Shown: positions 7,910 to 16,356, counted from the stretch's first letter. The stretch is DNA of 64,000 nucleotides from Streptomyces sp. NBC_00287 (GCF_036173105.1 NZ_CP108053.1:8928001-8992000), one strand, 5' to 3'. The notes: a model not told the origin generated them from the sequence alone. Numbers and translations: made by a program.

Positions 7910-8692
7910 ATGCCCGAAGCACCACCGGACGAGGAACCGGCCCTGCACGTCGAAGGCCTCGACGTGACCTACGGCCGTGCCCTGTCCGCCCTTCGTTCCG
8001 TGTCGCTGACCGTCCCGCACGGCGGCGTCGTCGCCCTGCTCGGCGCCAACGGCGCGGGCAAGACGACCCTGCTGCGGGCCGTCTCGGGCACCCTGCGCCT
8101 GCACCGCGGCGCGGTCACCGCCGGCCGCATCCGCTACGGCGCCACGGAACTCGACGGCCGCGACCCGGTCGCCGCGGTGCGCGCCGGCGTCGTCCAGGTC
8201 CCGGAGGGCAGGCGCGTGTTCGCCGGGCTCACGGTCGACGAGAACCTCCGCACCGGCGGCCTCGGCCTCGGCCGCCGCAGTCCCGCCCTGGTACGCGAAT
8301 CCCGCGACCGCGTGTTCACCCTGTTCCCGCGGCTCGCGGAACGCACTCACCAGGCCGCGGGGCTCCTGTCCGGCGGAGAGCAGCAGATGCTCGCCATCGG
8401 CCGCGCCCTGATGGCGGCCCCCCGGCTGCTCCTGCTGGACGAGCCGTCCCTGGGCCTCGCCCCGCAGATGGTGGCCCGGATCGCCGAGGTCGTCCGGGAG
8501 ATCCACACCCAGGGCACCGCCGTGCTCCTGGTCGAACAGAACGCCGGCATGGCGCTCTCCCTCGCGGACAGCGCCTATGTCCTGGAGGTCGGCGAGATCC
8601 GGCTGTCCGGGGCGGCCGACGAACTCGCCCGCACGGACGCCGTACGGCGGCTGTACCTGGGCGAGACCGCCGACGGTCAGGGGGCCGCGTGA
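7910..8692 (+). CDS. livF: Branched-chain-amino-acid-type ABC transporter ATPase (LivF)
   Basis: 260 residues from ATG 7910, preceded by GGAG at 7901-7904; the upstream open frame is proline/arginine junk. Walker A is GANGAGKT (G45-K51), the signature is LSGGEQQ and Walker B is LLLLDEPS. The phrase VQVPEGRRVFAGLTVDENL is characteristic of LivF, the second ATPase of HAAT uptake systems. It energises import of branched-chain amino acids or related carboxylates. It is the first gene of a five-gene operon and overlaps the next gene by 4 bases (GTGA). Confidence 0.93.
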   Translation: MPEAPPDEEPALHVEGLDVTYGRALSALRSVSLTVPHGGVVALLGANGAGKTTLLRAVSGTLRLHRGAVTAGRIRYGATELDGRDPVAAVRAGVVQVPEGRRVFAGLTVDENLRTGGLGLGRRSPALVRESRDRVFTLFPRLAERTHQAAGLLSGGEQQMLAIGRALMAAPRLLLLDEPSLGLAPQMVARIAEVVREIHTQGTAVLLVEQNAGMALSLADSAYVLEVGEIRLSGAADELARTDAVRRLYLGETADGQGAA

Positions 8693-9489
8693 ACGACCGC
8701 ACCACCGCACCGCCCGTGCTCGACGTACGGGACGTCACCGTCCGGTTCGCCGGGCTCACCGCCCTGGACTCCGTGTCCTTCACGGTCGTCCCGGGCACCG
8801 TGCACGCCATCATCGGGCCCAACGGCGCCGGCAAGTCCACCTGCTTCAACGTGCTGTCCGGGCTGTACCGCCCCGCCTCCGGAACCGTCCGCCTCGGCGA
8901 CACCGACCTGACCCGCCTCGCCCCGCACCGCATCGCCGCCCTGGGAGTGGCCCGCACCTTCCAGAACATCGTCACCACCGAAGGAACGGTCGCCGACAAC
9001 CTGATGCTCGGCCGGCACATCCTGTCCCGCGCGGGCTTCGCCGCCAGCGCGCTGCGCCTGCCGAGCGCCGTGCGCGAACAGCGCGAGCACCTCGCCCGGG
9101 CCCGCGAGATCGCCGAGCTCACCGGCCTCGGCCAGCACTTCGACTCCCCGGTCGCGCTGCTGTCCTACGGCGACCGCAAACGCGTGGAGTTCGCCCGCGC
9201 CCTCTGTCTGGAGCCCAGTGTGCTGCTGCTCGACGAACCCGTGGCCGGTATGAACGCCGCCGAACGGGCCCGCACCGCCGAGACGATCCGCGCCGTGCGC
9301 GCCGAACTCGGCCTGTCCGTCGTGCTGGTGGAGCACGACATGGGCCTGGTGATGCGGCTCGCCGACGAGGTCACCGTCCTCGACTTCGGCCGCGTCATCG
9401 CCCACGGCACCCCCGACGAGGTCCGCCGCGACCCCGAGGTGCTGCGCGCCTACCTCGGCACCGAGGCCACCGGGGAGGACGCGGCATGA
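8689..9489 (+). CDS. livG: Branched-chain-amino-acid-type ABC transporter ATPase (LivG)
   Basis: 266 residues, GTG start overlapping the livF stop. Walker A is GPNGAGKST and Walker B is LLLDEPVAGM. The signature LSYGDRK (SYG in place of SGG) and the phrase GVARTFQNIV are hallmarks of LivG. It pairs with LivF on the cytoplasmic side of the permease. Its end overlaps the permease start (ATGA at 9486-9489), implying tight translational coupling along the operon. Confidence 0.93.
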   Translation: MNDRTTAPPVLDVRDVTVRFAGLTALDSVSFTVVPGTVHAIIGPNGAGKSTCFNVLSGLYRPASGTVRLGDTDLTRLAPHRIAALGVARTFQNIVTTEGTVADNLMLGRHILSRAGFAASALRLPSAVREQREHLARAREIAELTGLGQHFDSPVALLSYGDRKRVEFARALCLEPSVLLLDEPVAGMNAAERARTAETIRAVRAELGLSVVLVEHDMGLVMRLADEVTVLDFGRVIAHGTPDEVRRDPEVLRAYLGTEATGEDAA

Positions 9490-10382
9490 CCGGCTTCCTC
9501 GACAACGTCCTCAACGGCCTCGCCCTGGGCTCGGTCTACGCCCTGGTCGCCCTCGGCTTCGTCATCATCTTCAAGGCCTCGGGCGTCATCAACTTCGCCC
9601 ACGGCTCCCTGCTCCTGCTCGGCGGCTACCTCACCGCCGTACTCCACGAAGACCTCGGCTTCGCGGGCGCCCTCGCGGTGTCCGTGCTGGTCACGGCGGC
9701 CGTGGCCGGGCTCATGGACCGGTTCCTGCTCCAGGTCGGCGGACAGGATCCGCAGGCCGCCCATGTGCAGACGATCGTGACGATCGGCGTCGACATCGTC
9801 ATCCTCACCGACCTGTCCCGTCGCATCGGCGGCGACCTGCTCACCCTCGGCGACCCCTGGGGCGACTCGGTGAGCGGCCTCGGCCCCATCACGGTGGCCG
9901 ACAGCCGCCTCGCCGCGATCGTGGTCTCCACCGTCGTCATCGCCGGCGTGTTCGCCCTCTTCCGGTACACCAACTGGGGCCTGGCGCTCAGGGCTTCGGC
10001 GGAGGACATGGAGGCCGCCGCGCTGATGGGCGTACGGCTGGTGCGGATGCGCACCCTCGCCTGGTGCCTGGCGGGCGGACTCGCCGCGCTGGCCGCGGTG
10101 TTCCTCGCCGCCTTCCCGGCCCCGGGCCTTGAGCGTACGACCGGACAGATCGCCCTGAAGGCCTTCCCGGCCGCCATCCTCGGCGGCATGGCCTCCCCGC
10201 CCGGCGCCCTCGCCGGCAGCCTCCTGATCGGCCTGACCGAGGCGCTCGTCGCCGGATACCAGACCGAACTGCACGTCCTCGGCGAAGGGTTCGGCGATGT
10301 GGCGCCCTATGCGGTGATGGTCCTCGTCCTCCTGGTACGGCCCAACGGGCTGTTCGGCGCGAAGGGAGCGGCCCGTGTCTGA
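9486..10382 (+). CDS. livH: Branched-chain-amino-acid-type ABC permease (LivH)
   Basis: 298 residues from ATG 9486, the ATGA overlap with livG. A typical LivH opening (FLDNVLNGLALGSVYALVAL and INFAHGSLLLLGGY) and about eight hydrophobic segments are visible. The EAA-like coupling loop reads RASAEDMEAAALMGV. It forms the membrane channel with LivM. It overlaps livM by 8 bases. The loop LTDLSRRIGGDLLTLGDPWGDSV, between membrane segments near residue 110, matches the position of the usual variable periplasmic loop. Confidence 0.92.
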   Translation: MTGFLDNVLNGLALGSVYALVALGFVIIFKASGVINFAHGSLLLLGGYLTAVLHEDLGFAGALAVSVLVTAAVAGLMDRFLLQVGGQDPQAAHVQTIVTIGVDIVILTDLSRRIGGDLLTLGDPWGDSVSGLGPITVADSRLAAIVVSTVVIAGVFALFRYTNWGLALRASAEDMEAAALMGVRLVRMRTLAWCLAGGLAALAAVFLAAFPAPGLERTTGQIALKAFPAAILGGMASPPGALAGSLLIGLTEALVAGYQTELHVLGEGFGDVAPYAVMVLVLLVRPNGLFGAKGAARV

Positions 10383-11505
10383 CTTCCTGCGCCGCTACCG
10401 CGCCTGGACCGTCCTGCTGGTCGTCCTGCTGTGCGCCCTGCCCTTCTACCTGGACGCATTCTGGCTGCGCATCGGCCTGTTCTCCATGGCCGCCGCCGTC
10501 GGCGCCGTGGGCCTCGGACTGCTGGCCGGCACCGCGGGCCAGCTCTCCCTCGGCCACGCCTTCTTCCTCGCCGTCGGCGCCTACGGCTATGTCTGGCTCG
10601 CCGGAGAGCCCGGCCCGGGCCTGCCACCCGCCGTCGCCGTCGTCCTCGCGGTGCTGCTCGCCGGGGCCGCGGGCGGTCTGTTCAGTCCGGTCGCGGGCCG
10701 GGTGCGCGGGATCTACCTCGGCGTCGCCACCCTCGCCCTGGTCTTCCTCGGCCACCATGTCCTGCTCACCGCGGACTCGATCACCGGCGGCTTCAACGGC
10801 CGCTCGGTGCCGCCCCTGGAGCTCGGCGGCTTCTCCTTCACCGCCTCCGACCCCGAGATGACGCTGCTGGGCGTGCCGTTCGGCGCCGAGGAACGGCTGT
10901 GGTACCTGGGCCTCGCGCTGTTCGCGCTCACCTGGTTCACCGCCCGCGGCCTGCGGCTCGGACGCCCCGGCAGGGCACTGGTGGCGCTGCGCGACAGCGA
11001 GACCGCGGCCGCGGTGATGGGCGTGCACGTCGCCCGCTACCGCTCGGCGGCCTTCGTGGTCTCCTCCATGTACGCGGGCCTGGCCGGGGTGATGCTCGCC
11101 CTCGCCTTCCGCCGGGTCGTGCCGGACTACTTCTCCCTGGCCCTCTCGGTCGACTACCTCGCCATGATCGTCATCGGCGGTCTCGGCTCGGTCGCCGGAG
11201 CCACCGCGGGAGCCGTCTTCGTCACCGCGCTGCCCCTGCTGATGACCCGCTACGCCGACCAGCTGCCCCTGGTGGCGGCCCCCGGCACCACCGACGGAGC
11301 GGTCGGCCCCACCGAGGCGGCCCGCTACCTCTACGGAGCGGCGATCGTCCTGATCCTGCTCTTCGCCCCCGACGGACTGCACGGCATGGTCCGGCGCGCC
11401 CGCGCCCGGATCCAGCGCCGACGGGCCGTACCCAAGGACGCGGACCCCGCGACCGAGACCCCATCACCCGCCTCAGCTGTACGAGCCAAGGAGCCGACAC
11501 CGTGA
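10375..11505 (+). CDS. livM: Branched-chain-amino-acid-type ABC permease (LivM)
   Basis: 376 residues from GTG 10375, overlapping livH. The family phrase GLLAGTAGQLSLGHAFFLAVG and the coupling motif ALRDSETAAAVMGVHV are present, with about ten membrane segments. The charged tail (RRARARIQRRRAVPKDAD...) is cytoplasmic. It completes the permease heterodimer. Its stop overlaps the GTG start of the binding protein (GTGA at 11502-11505). Confidence 0.92.
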   Translation: MSDFLRRYRAWTVLLVVLLCALPFYLDAFWLRIGLFSMAAAVGAVGLGLLAGTAGQLSLGHAFFLAVGAYGYVWLAGEPGPGLPPAVAVVLAVLLAGAAGGLFSPVAGRVRGIYLGVATLALVFLGHHVLLTADSITGGFNGRSVPPLELGGFSFTASDPEMTLLGVPFGAEERLWYLGLALFALTWFTARGLRLGRPGRALVALRDSETAAAVMGVHVARYRSAAFVVSSMYAGLAGVMLALAFRRVVPDYFSLALSVDYLAMIVIGGLGSVAGATAGAVFVTALPLLMTRYADQLPLVAAPGTTDGAVGPTEAARYLYGAAIVLILLFAPDGLHGMVRRARARIQRRRAVPKDADPATETPSPASAVRAKEPTP

Positions 11506-12773
11506 ATCACCCTACGCACCGCACCAGGACGGTTCTGGCCGCCGCCCTGACGGCCCTGCTCCTCGCGGGCACCGGCTGTAGCTCCAAGGCGGACGGCGAC
11601 AGCGCCGCGGACGGCGCCGACGGCGTCAAGGCCGGGCCCGGGGTCACCGACAAGACCATCAAGCTGGGCGCCCTGACGGATCTGACCGGCCCCTACGCCA
11701 CCCTCGGCAAGTCCATCGTGCAGGCCCAGCAGATGTGGGCCGACGAGACCAACGCCAAGGGCGGCATCTGCGGCCGCAAGGTCGAGATCGTCGTCAAGGA
11801 CCACGGCTACGACGTGCAGAAGGCGGTCACCGCCTACGCCGACATAGCCCCGGACGTGGTGGCGCTGCCCCAGGTCATCGGATCGCCGGTGGTCGCGGCC
11901 CTGCTCGACGACATCGAACGGGACGAGGTGCTCACCTTCCCGCAGGCCTGGGCTGCCTCCCTGCTCGGCAAGGACTCCGTGCAGGTGCTCGGCACCACCT
12001 ACGACGTCGACATGATCGCCGCCGTCGACTTCCTCACCCGCACCAAGGGCCTGGCCAAGGGCGACACCATCGGCCATGTCTACTTCGAGGGCGACTACGG
12101 GGCGAACGCCCTCGAAGGCTCCGAATGGGCCGCGAAGAAGGCCGGGTTGAAGGTCGTGGGCCAGAAGATCAAGGCCACCGACACCGACCTGTCCGCCCAG
12201 GTCTCGGCGCTGCGCAAGGCGGGCGTCAAGGCGATCCTGATCAGCGCCGGACCCGCCCAGACCGCCTCGCTGGTCGGCGTCGCCGCCTCCCGCGGGCTGC
12301 AGGTCCCCGTCGTCAGCAGCGCCCCCGGCTACGCCCCGCAGCTGATGAAGACGCCCGCGGCGGCCGCCCTGGAGGCCATGCTGCACGTGGTGAGCGCGGC
12401 CCCGGCCGTCAGTGCTGACGTGCCCGGCGTGAAGAAGATGGTCGCCTCCTACCAGAAGAAGTACCCGGGCGCGCTGGTCGACTCCGGGGTGCTCTCCGGC
12501 TACAACGCCGCCCAACTGATGGGCGCCGACCTGAAGAAGGCCTGCGAGGGGGGCAGCCTCGCCCGGGCGGACGTGGTCGCCGCGCACCGCTCGCAGAAGA
12601 ACGCCGACGCCGGACTCGGCACCGCGCAGGACTTCTCCGACGTGGCGCAGCCGGCGAGCCGCTCCACCTATGTGCTCAAGCCCGACGCCAAGGCGGTCGG
12701 CGCCATGGTGAACGTCGAGGAGGCGCACGAGGCGCCCGGAGTGGAGGAGTACCTGGCCTCGAAGGGTTCCTGA
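11502..12773 (+). CDS. ABC transporter substrate-binding lipoprotein (Leu/Ile/Val-binding type)
   Basis: 423 residues from GTG 11502. A lipoprotein signal ends in the lipobox LAGTGC (Cys near residue 27). The mature part is a type-I periplasmic-binding fold (KLGALTDLTGPYATLGKSIV, GGICGRKVEIVVKDHGYD), as in LivJ/LivK and amide-binding proteins. It captures the solute outside the membrane for the LivFGHM transporter. The ligand is not determinable; related proteins bind branched-chain amino acids, urea, amides or aromatic acids. The last gene of the operon, it is followed by a hairpin. Placing the binding protein last and the ATPases first is the reverse of the classical E. coli order. Confidence 0.9.
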   Translation: MNHPTHRTRTVLAAALTALLLAGTGCSSKADGDSAADGADGVKAGPGVTDKTIKLGALTDLTGPYATLGKSIVQAQQMWADETNAKGGICGRKVEIVVKDHGYDVQKAVTAYADIAPDVVALPQVIGSPVVAALLDDIERDEVLTFPQAWAASLLGKDSVQVLGTTYDVDMIAAVDFLTRTKGLAKGDTIGHVYFEGDYGANALEGSEWAAKKAGLKVVGQKIKATDTDLSAQVSALRKAGVKAILISAGPAQTASLVGVAASRGLQVPVVSSAPGYAPQLMKTPAAAALEAMLHVVSAAPAVSADVPGVKKMVASYQKKYPGALVDSGVLSGYNAAQLMGADLKKACEGGSLARADVVAAHRSQKNADAGLGTAQDFSDVAQPASRSTYVLKPDAKAVGAMVNVEEAHEAPGVEEYLASKGS

Positions 12774-12783
12774 CGGTACGTCA

Positions 12784-12820
12784 CCCGGTCTGCGGTGCCG
12801 TGGTGGCACCGTGGACCGGG
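12784..12820 (+). terminator. Hairpin after the ABC uptake operon
   Basis: CCCGGTCTGCGGTGCC (12784-12799) pairs with GGCACCGTGGACCGGG (12805-12820) except for a TG/TG internal mismatch, with a 5-base loop. It starts 10 bases after the operon's last stop codon. Confidence 0.6.
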
Positions 12821-12881
12821 ATACGGCGGTACGGCCGAGGAACGCCGCCGGTGCTGGACGTATCCCCTGAAAGGTGCGGAA

Positions 12882-12920
12882 CCCCCGATTCGGGTGCACC
12901 ATCGGAATCGGGGGAGTTTT
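12882..12920 (+). promoter_or_regulatory. Terminator-like hairpin with T-run in the leader of the nuclease-like gene
   Basis: CCCCCGATTC (12882-12891) and GAATCGGGGG (12905-12914) form a perfect stem, followed by AGTTTT (12915-12920), an unusually classical intrinsic terminator for this GC-rich DNA. It lies 40 bases before the start at 12961. GGTGC (12873-12877) could pair with GCACC in the loop (12896-12900), a possible competing structure. It may be an attenuator for the downstream gene or a second terminator for the ABC operon. Confidence 0.5.
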
Positions 12921-12960
12921 CGGCTGGCATCGAGCACCGTTCCACGGTTGAGGAGTCGCC

Positions 12961-13821
12961 ATGCCCATGCTTCTGATCCAGGGGTTCTACGACATCAAGG
13001 GCTCGCAGCCGGACGGGGACACGGTGCATTTCACGGCCGCCGACCCGACGCAGTGGAGCCTTGTCGGCGGTGGGCTCGGGCGCGCCGTCGAGCACAGCGC
13101 GGTGGGCCGCGCGAAGCTGCGGCTGGACGCGGTCGACACACTGGAGACGCACTACGGCCCGAGCCGGGTCCACCAGCCGCTCCAGTTCGCCCATGCCGCG
13201 CGTGACGAGCTGTTGCGCTGGCTGGGCTTCACCGACGTCCAGCGCCGCCCCGACGAGACCGTGACCGCGACCACCCCGGAGACGGTCCCCGGCTTTGTGC
13301 TCACCCGTGGTGCCGATGTCCACGGCCGCTGCATCGCCCTCGCGGGACGCGGAACGGCCCCCGGCACGAGCGGCCTGGAGATCGACGTCGACGAAGCCGT
13401 ACTGCGTACGACCGTCAACCACCATCTGCTCACCCAGGGCCTGGCGTACCCGACCTTCTACCGCACCCTGTTCACCAGCCTGCGGGTCGAGCTGGCCACG
13501 GTGTCGAAGCAGGCCCGGGACGAGGGCCGGGGCCTGTGGCCGAGCGACGCCACTCTGAGCGGCGCGAAAATCACCGGACTGGCCTCCCTGACGGACGACG
13601 TCGTGATCGTGCCGAAGCTGTTCCGCCGGCTGGTCGACTACCTCCGCCTCGGTATGCCGATGTCCTGCTCTCCGGCCTTCCTGGCCGGCGTCGGGGACCG
13701 GTACTCGGTCCTGTCCACCGGTGAGCGGTGCGTGGGCCTGCATCGTGTCGTGGAGCTCACCAACGGCCAGACCATCCGCATGACGCATCCCCCCGAGGAC
13801 CTGCTCTTCGAGGACGCCTGA
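12961..13821 (+). CDS. Staphylococcal-nuclease-like (thermonuclease-fold) protein with C-terminal extension
   Basis: 286 residues. The order and spacing of the SNase active site can be followed. DGDTV at residues 18-22 supplies the two metal aspartates. LRLDAVDTLETHY (53-65) aligns with the RLLLVDTPET strand and keeps Arg54, Asp59 and Glu62. HGRCIA (121-126) gives the second arginine, Arg123. VNHHLLTQGLAY and later GRGLWP match the family's last helices. Residues from about 205 on are an added domain of unknown kind. There is no signal peptide, unlike typical secreted thermonucleases. Predicted calcium-dependent phosphodiesterase acting on DNA/RNA; activity is an inference from motifs. It is convergent with the lysin genes. 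Confidence 0.72.
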   Translation: MPMLLIQGFYDIKGSQPDGDTVHFTAADPTQWSLVGGGLGRAVEHSAVGRAKLRLDAVDTLETHYGPSRVHQPLQFAHAARDELLRWLGFTDVQRRPDETVTATTPETVPGFVLTRGADVHGRCIALAGRGTAPGTSGLEIDVDEAVLRTTVNHHLLTQGLAYPTFYRTLFTSLRVELATVSKQARDEGRGLWPSDATLSGAKITGLASLTDDVVIVPKLFRRLVDYLRLGMPMSCSPAFLAGVGDRYSVLSTGERCVGLHRVVELTNGQTIRMTHPPEDLLFEDA

Positions 13822-13837
13822 CACGAGGGTGCGGGCG

Positions 13838-13867
13838 GGCCACTGGCACGGAACCGTGCCAGTGGCC
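13838..13867. terminator. Bidirectional hairpin between convergent genes
   Basis: GGCCACTGGCACGG (13838-13851) and CCGTGCCAGTGGCC (13854-13867) are perfectly complementary around AA. The stem sits between the stops of the nuclease-like gene (13821) and the M23 gene (13887), so it can serve both strands. Confidence 0.65.
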
Positions 13868-13886
13868 TGTCATGCCGGCGCCCGGT

Positions 13887-14555
13887 TCACCAAGTGGGCT
13901 TCGCGACACTGCCGTAGGACCAGGAGCCGCCCTTCGACATCTCGAAGTGCAGGTGCGGCCCGCTGGAATTGCCCGTGCTGCCGACCCTGCCGAGCTGCTG
14001 ACCGGCGGAGACTCGCTGACCAGCCCTCACCTGGCGTTGCGAGAGGTGACTGTAGGTGTAGACATGGCCGTTGTCCGCGGCGAGGCCGATCCACTGGCCG
14101 TACGCGCCGCCCTGGCCGTTCGACCAGGCGACCTTCCCGCCGCGTACGGCGACCACGGGGGCACCGGAGGGGGCGGCGAAGTCTTGGCCGGTGTGCCGGC
14201 CGAAGCCGTCGGGCTTCCAGGCGTAGGGGCCGCGTTGGAAGAACCCGAAGGTGACCTTGCGGCCCGGCACAGGTGAGGCGACCTTGCCCTTGCCGCGACG
14301 CGTCGGCTCGCCGTCGACGCGGAACAGGCCGGTGATACGGCCGAGGTTGGCCAGGGAAGTGGGACCCGGTATGCCGTCGGCGTCGGTTCCTTTGAAGCCC
14401 TGCTTGCGTTGCTCCGCCTCGTACGCCTCCTTGGTCTGGCGGCCGAAGTAGCCGGTCACCTCGTCGATCCGGTGGCCCCGCTTGATGAGGGCCTGCTGCA
14501 CGATGCGCACGTCGTCGTTCTTCTTGCCGAACCGGACGTTGGACACAGCGACCAT
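13887..14555 (-). CDS. Peptidoglycan-binding M23 metallopeptidase (leaderless)
   Basis: 222 residues from ATG 14555, after AGGAG. Residues 1-75 are a PG_binding_1-type domain (DDVRIVQQALIKRGHRIDEV, TGYFGRQTKEAYEAEQRKQG, GTDADGIPGPTSLANLG). Residues 105-222 are an M23/LytM-like endopeptidase with the zinc motif HTGQDFAAP (H-x-x-x-D) and the catalytic HLH in GPHLHFE. It should cut peptide cross-links of peptidoglycan. It has no signal peptide, so how it reaches the wall is unclear. Its N-terminus is almost identical in layout to that of the upstream gene (14565-15299), which ends 9 bases before it: a duplicated anchor carrying different catalytic domains. Confidence 0.88.
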   Translation of the reverse strand: MVAVSNVRFGKKNDDVRIVQQALIKRGHRIDEVTGYFGRQTKEAYEAEQRKQGFKGTDADGIPGPTSLANLGRITGLFRVDGEPTRRGKGKVASPVPGRKVTFGFFQRGPYAWKPDGFGRHTGQDFAAPSGAPVVAVRGGKVAWSNGQGGAYGQWIGLAADNGHVYTYSHLSQRQVRAGQRVSAGQQLGRVGSTGNSSGPHLHFEMSKGGSWSYGSVAKPTW

Positions 14556-14564
14556 GGGGGACTC

Positions 14565-15299
14565 CTAATACCAGTGGGGCGCCCGGCGCGGATCGGCCTG
14601 CTGGACGCGGGCGGCGAAGTTCGAGCCGGACTCGTTCACGCGATAGCGGTGGCGCACGTAGTTGACCGTGGCGCACATACAGGCGACCACGTCGTACGGT
14701 GTGGTGGCGGTGCCCGCCTGGTGGTAGGTGGCGAACGTGGCCGGAATGCACTGCGTGGCACCCCGGGAGCAGTTGAGAGGGTGCCCGTCGGCGGCCTTCC
14801 GGCCAGTCGCGTTCATGTCCGTCGTGTTCACCCGGAATCTGGGGTGGTTCGAGGCGGACTCGCGCTTGGCGATGGTGGACAGCGCCGGGACGCCGAACTC
14901 CGGTTCCATGCCGGTCAGTTCGCACGCCTTGCGGGCATAGGCCCGCATGGCCGCCTCACCGGAATCGTCGTCGGGATCACGGAAGGTGACCTGTGCGAGG
15001 GTGAGCTTTCCCGCGCCGCCCGACGGCACGGACCCGTCGTCGAGGCGGAACAGGCCGCTGCGGCGGCCGAGTTCGGCCAGGGAGGTGGGGCCCGGTATGC
15101 CGTCGGCGTCGGTTCCCTGGAAACCCTGGGCAAGTTGCTCGGCCTGGTAGGCGTTCTTGGTCTGCTCACCGAACAGGCCGGTGGCGCCGTCGGGGATCTC
15201 ACGGCCCCGCTTGATGAGCGCCTGCTGCACGATGCGTACGTCCTCGTTCCGTTTACCGAACCGGACGTTGGACAACTGGACGTTGGACAAAGCGACCAT
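14565..15299 (-). CDS. Peptidoglycan-binding lytic-transglycosylase-like protein (leaderless)
   Basis: 244 residues. ATG 15299 is chosen; a GTG lies one codon earlier. Residues 10-90 are a PG_binding_1-type domain paralogous to the neighbour's (EDVRIVQQALIKRGREIPDG, TGLFGEQTKNAYQAEQ). The rest resembles an SLT/lysozyme-like fold: AMRAYARKACELTG, then PALSTIAKRESASNHPRF with a candidate catalytic Glu, then GATQCIPATFATYHQAGT. Predicted to cleave the glycan strand of peptidoglycan. There is no signal peptide or membrane segment. It is the first gene of a two-gene leftward unit with the M23 peptidase, so one transcript would attack both glycan and peptide bonds. Confidence 0.8.
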   Translation of the reverse strand: MVALSNVQLSNVRFGKRNEDVRIVQQALIKRGREIPDGATGLFGEQTKNAYQAEQLAQGFQGTDADGIPGPTSLAELGRRSGLFRLDDGSVPSGGAGKLTLAQVTFRDPDDDSGEAAMRAYARKACELTGMEPEFGVPALSTIAKRESASNHPRFRVNTTDMNATGRKAADGHPLNCSRGATQCIPATFATYHQAGTATTPYDVVACMCATVNYVRHRYRVNESGSNFAARVQQADPRRAPHWY

Positions 15300-15552
15300 C
15301 ACCGCTCGCTCCCGGTCTTCCCCTGCTACCGGCCGATCGGATCGTCAGTCGACGTGGTAGTTGACGTAGTAGAAGGCGATCTCCTTGTTCGAAGGTACGC
15401 AAACGGTGTCAGCGCGGCGTCACCGTGCCATCATCGACGCGGTCGCGGGCAGGTGTTCGAGTTGCACGGTGTGCACGCGGAGCTGAAACTGGTGACGACA
15501 CGCCCTGTCGGAGGGCGCGCCCGGGCGGCACACTGCTCGTGAGGCGGTCACG

Positions 15553-16356
15553 TTGGTCTCTGCTCATCCCCAGCTGCGTTTGCTCGGCCAGTTCCGTCTG
15601 GAGCTGGGCGCCGAGCCCGTGGAACTGTGCCGTAACGGCCAGCGGTTGCTGGCCTTCATGGCGCTGCGGGGGCGGGTGTCCCGAACGGTTCTCGCCGGCA
15701 CCCTGTGGCCCGAGGTCACCGAGGGGCACGCCAGGGGCAGCCTGCGCACCACCCTGTGGAAGCTCCCGCGCGCCGAGCCGCCCCTCGTCGGCTGCTGCGG
15801 GGACGCTCTGCTGTTCGCCCCGGCCCTGCGGGTGGACGTGCACGCCCTCACCCGGACCGCCCTCGGGTTTGTGGAAGGCTGCGGCCTGCCGCTCGACGTC
15901 CGCCCGCCGCTCGGCCTGCTGACGGGAGACCTGCTGCCCGGCTGGGACGAGGACTGGGTCGTGATGGAGCGTGAGCGGCTGCGGCAACTGCGTCTGCACG
16001 CCCTCGACGCGCTCGCCGAGGCTCTCGTACGACAGGGCAGACCGGCCCTCGCGATGGAGGCGGCGTGGGCGAGCGTCCGCGCGGAACCGCTGCGGGAGAG
16101 CGCGCACCGGGCCGTCGTGGCGGCGCATCTCGCCGAAGGCAACATCGGTGAGGCGGTGCGCCACTACAGGGCGTTCAGCCGTCTGCTGGAGGAGGAGCTG
16201 GGCGTCGAGCCCTCACCCCGGTTCGCCCGGATGCTGCCCGTGCGGCCAGGAAACCCGGACAGGAAGGCGGCATCATGCATCAGAGCGTCCGCGACTACTG
16301 GATCAGCTTCAACGACCCGCTCGAAGGGCGCGTCAACTTCATGTACCTGGATGTGA
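15553..16356 (+). CDS. SARP-type transcriptional activator (OmpR-like HTH + BTAD)
   Basis: 267 residues from TTG 15553 (GAGGCGG 15541-15547 upstream); no better start is seen. Residues 8-95 match the winged-helix of SARPs (LRLLGQFRLELGAEPVELC, VLAGTLWPEVTEGHARGSLR). Residues 100-240 are the bacterial transcriptional activator domain (GDLLPGWDEDWVVMERERL, EAVRHYRAFSRLLEEELGVE). SARPs usually activate antibiotic clusters by binding direct repeats near -35. Here it sits divergent from two lysin genes and its 3' end overlaps the lysozyme gene by 82 bases. The last ~35 residues (RKAASCIRASATTGSAS...) are low-complexity and lie mostly inside that overlap, so the true end may have drifted. It likely controls the surrounding hydrolase genes. 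Confidence 0.82.
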   Translation: MVSAHPQLRLLGQFRLELGAEPVELCRNGQRLLAFMALRGRVSRTVLAGTLWPEVTEGHARGSLRTTLWKLPRAEPPLVGCCGDALLFAPALRVDVHALTRTALGFVEGCGLPLDVRPPLGLLTGDLLPGWDEDWVVMERERLRQLRLHALDALAEALVRQGRPALAMEAAWASVRAEPLRESAHRAVVAAHLAEGNIGEAVRHYRAFSRLLEEELGVEPSPRFARMLPVRPGNPDRKAASCIRASATTGSASTTRSKGASTSCTWM

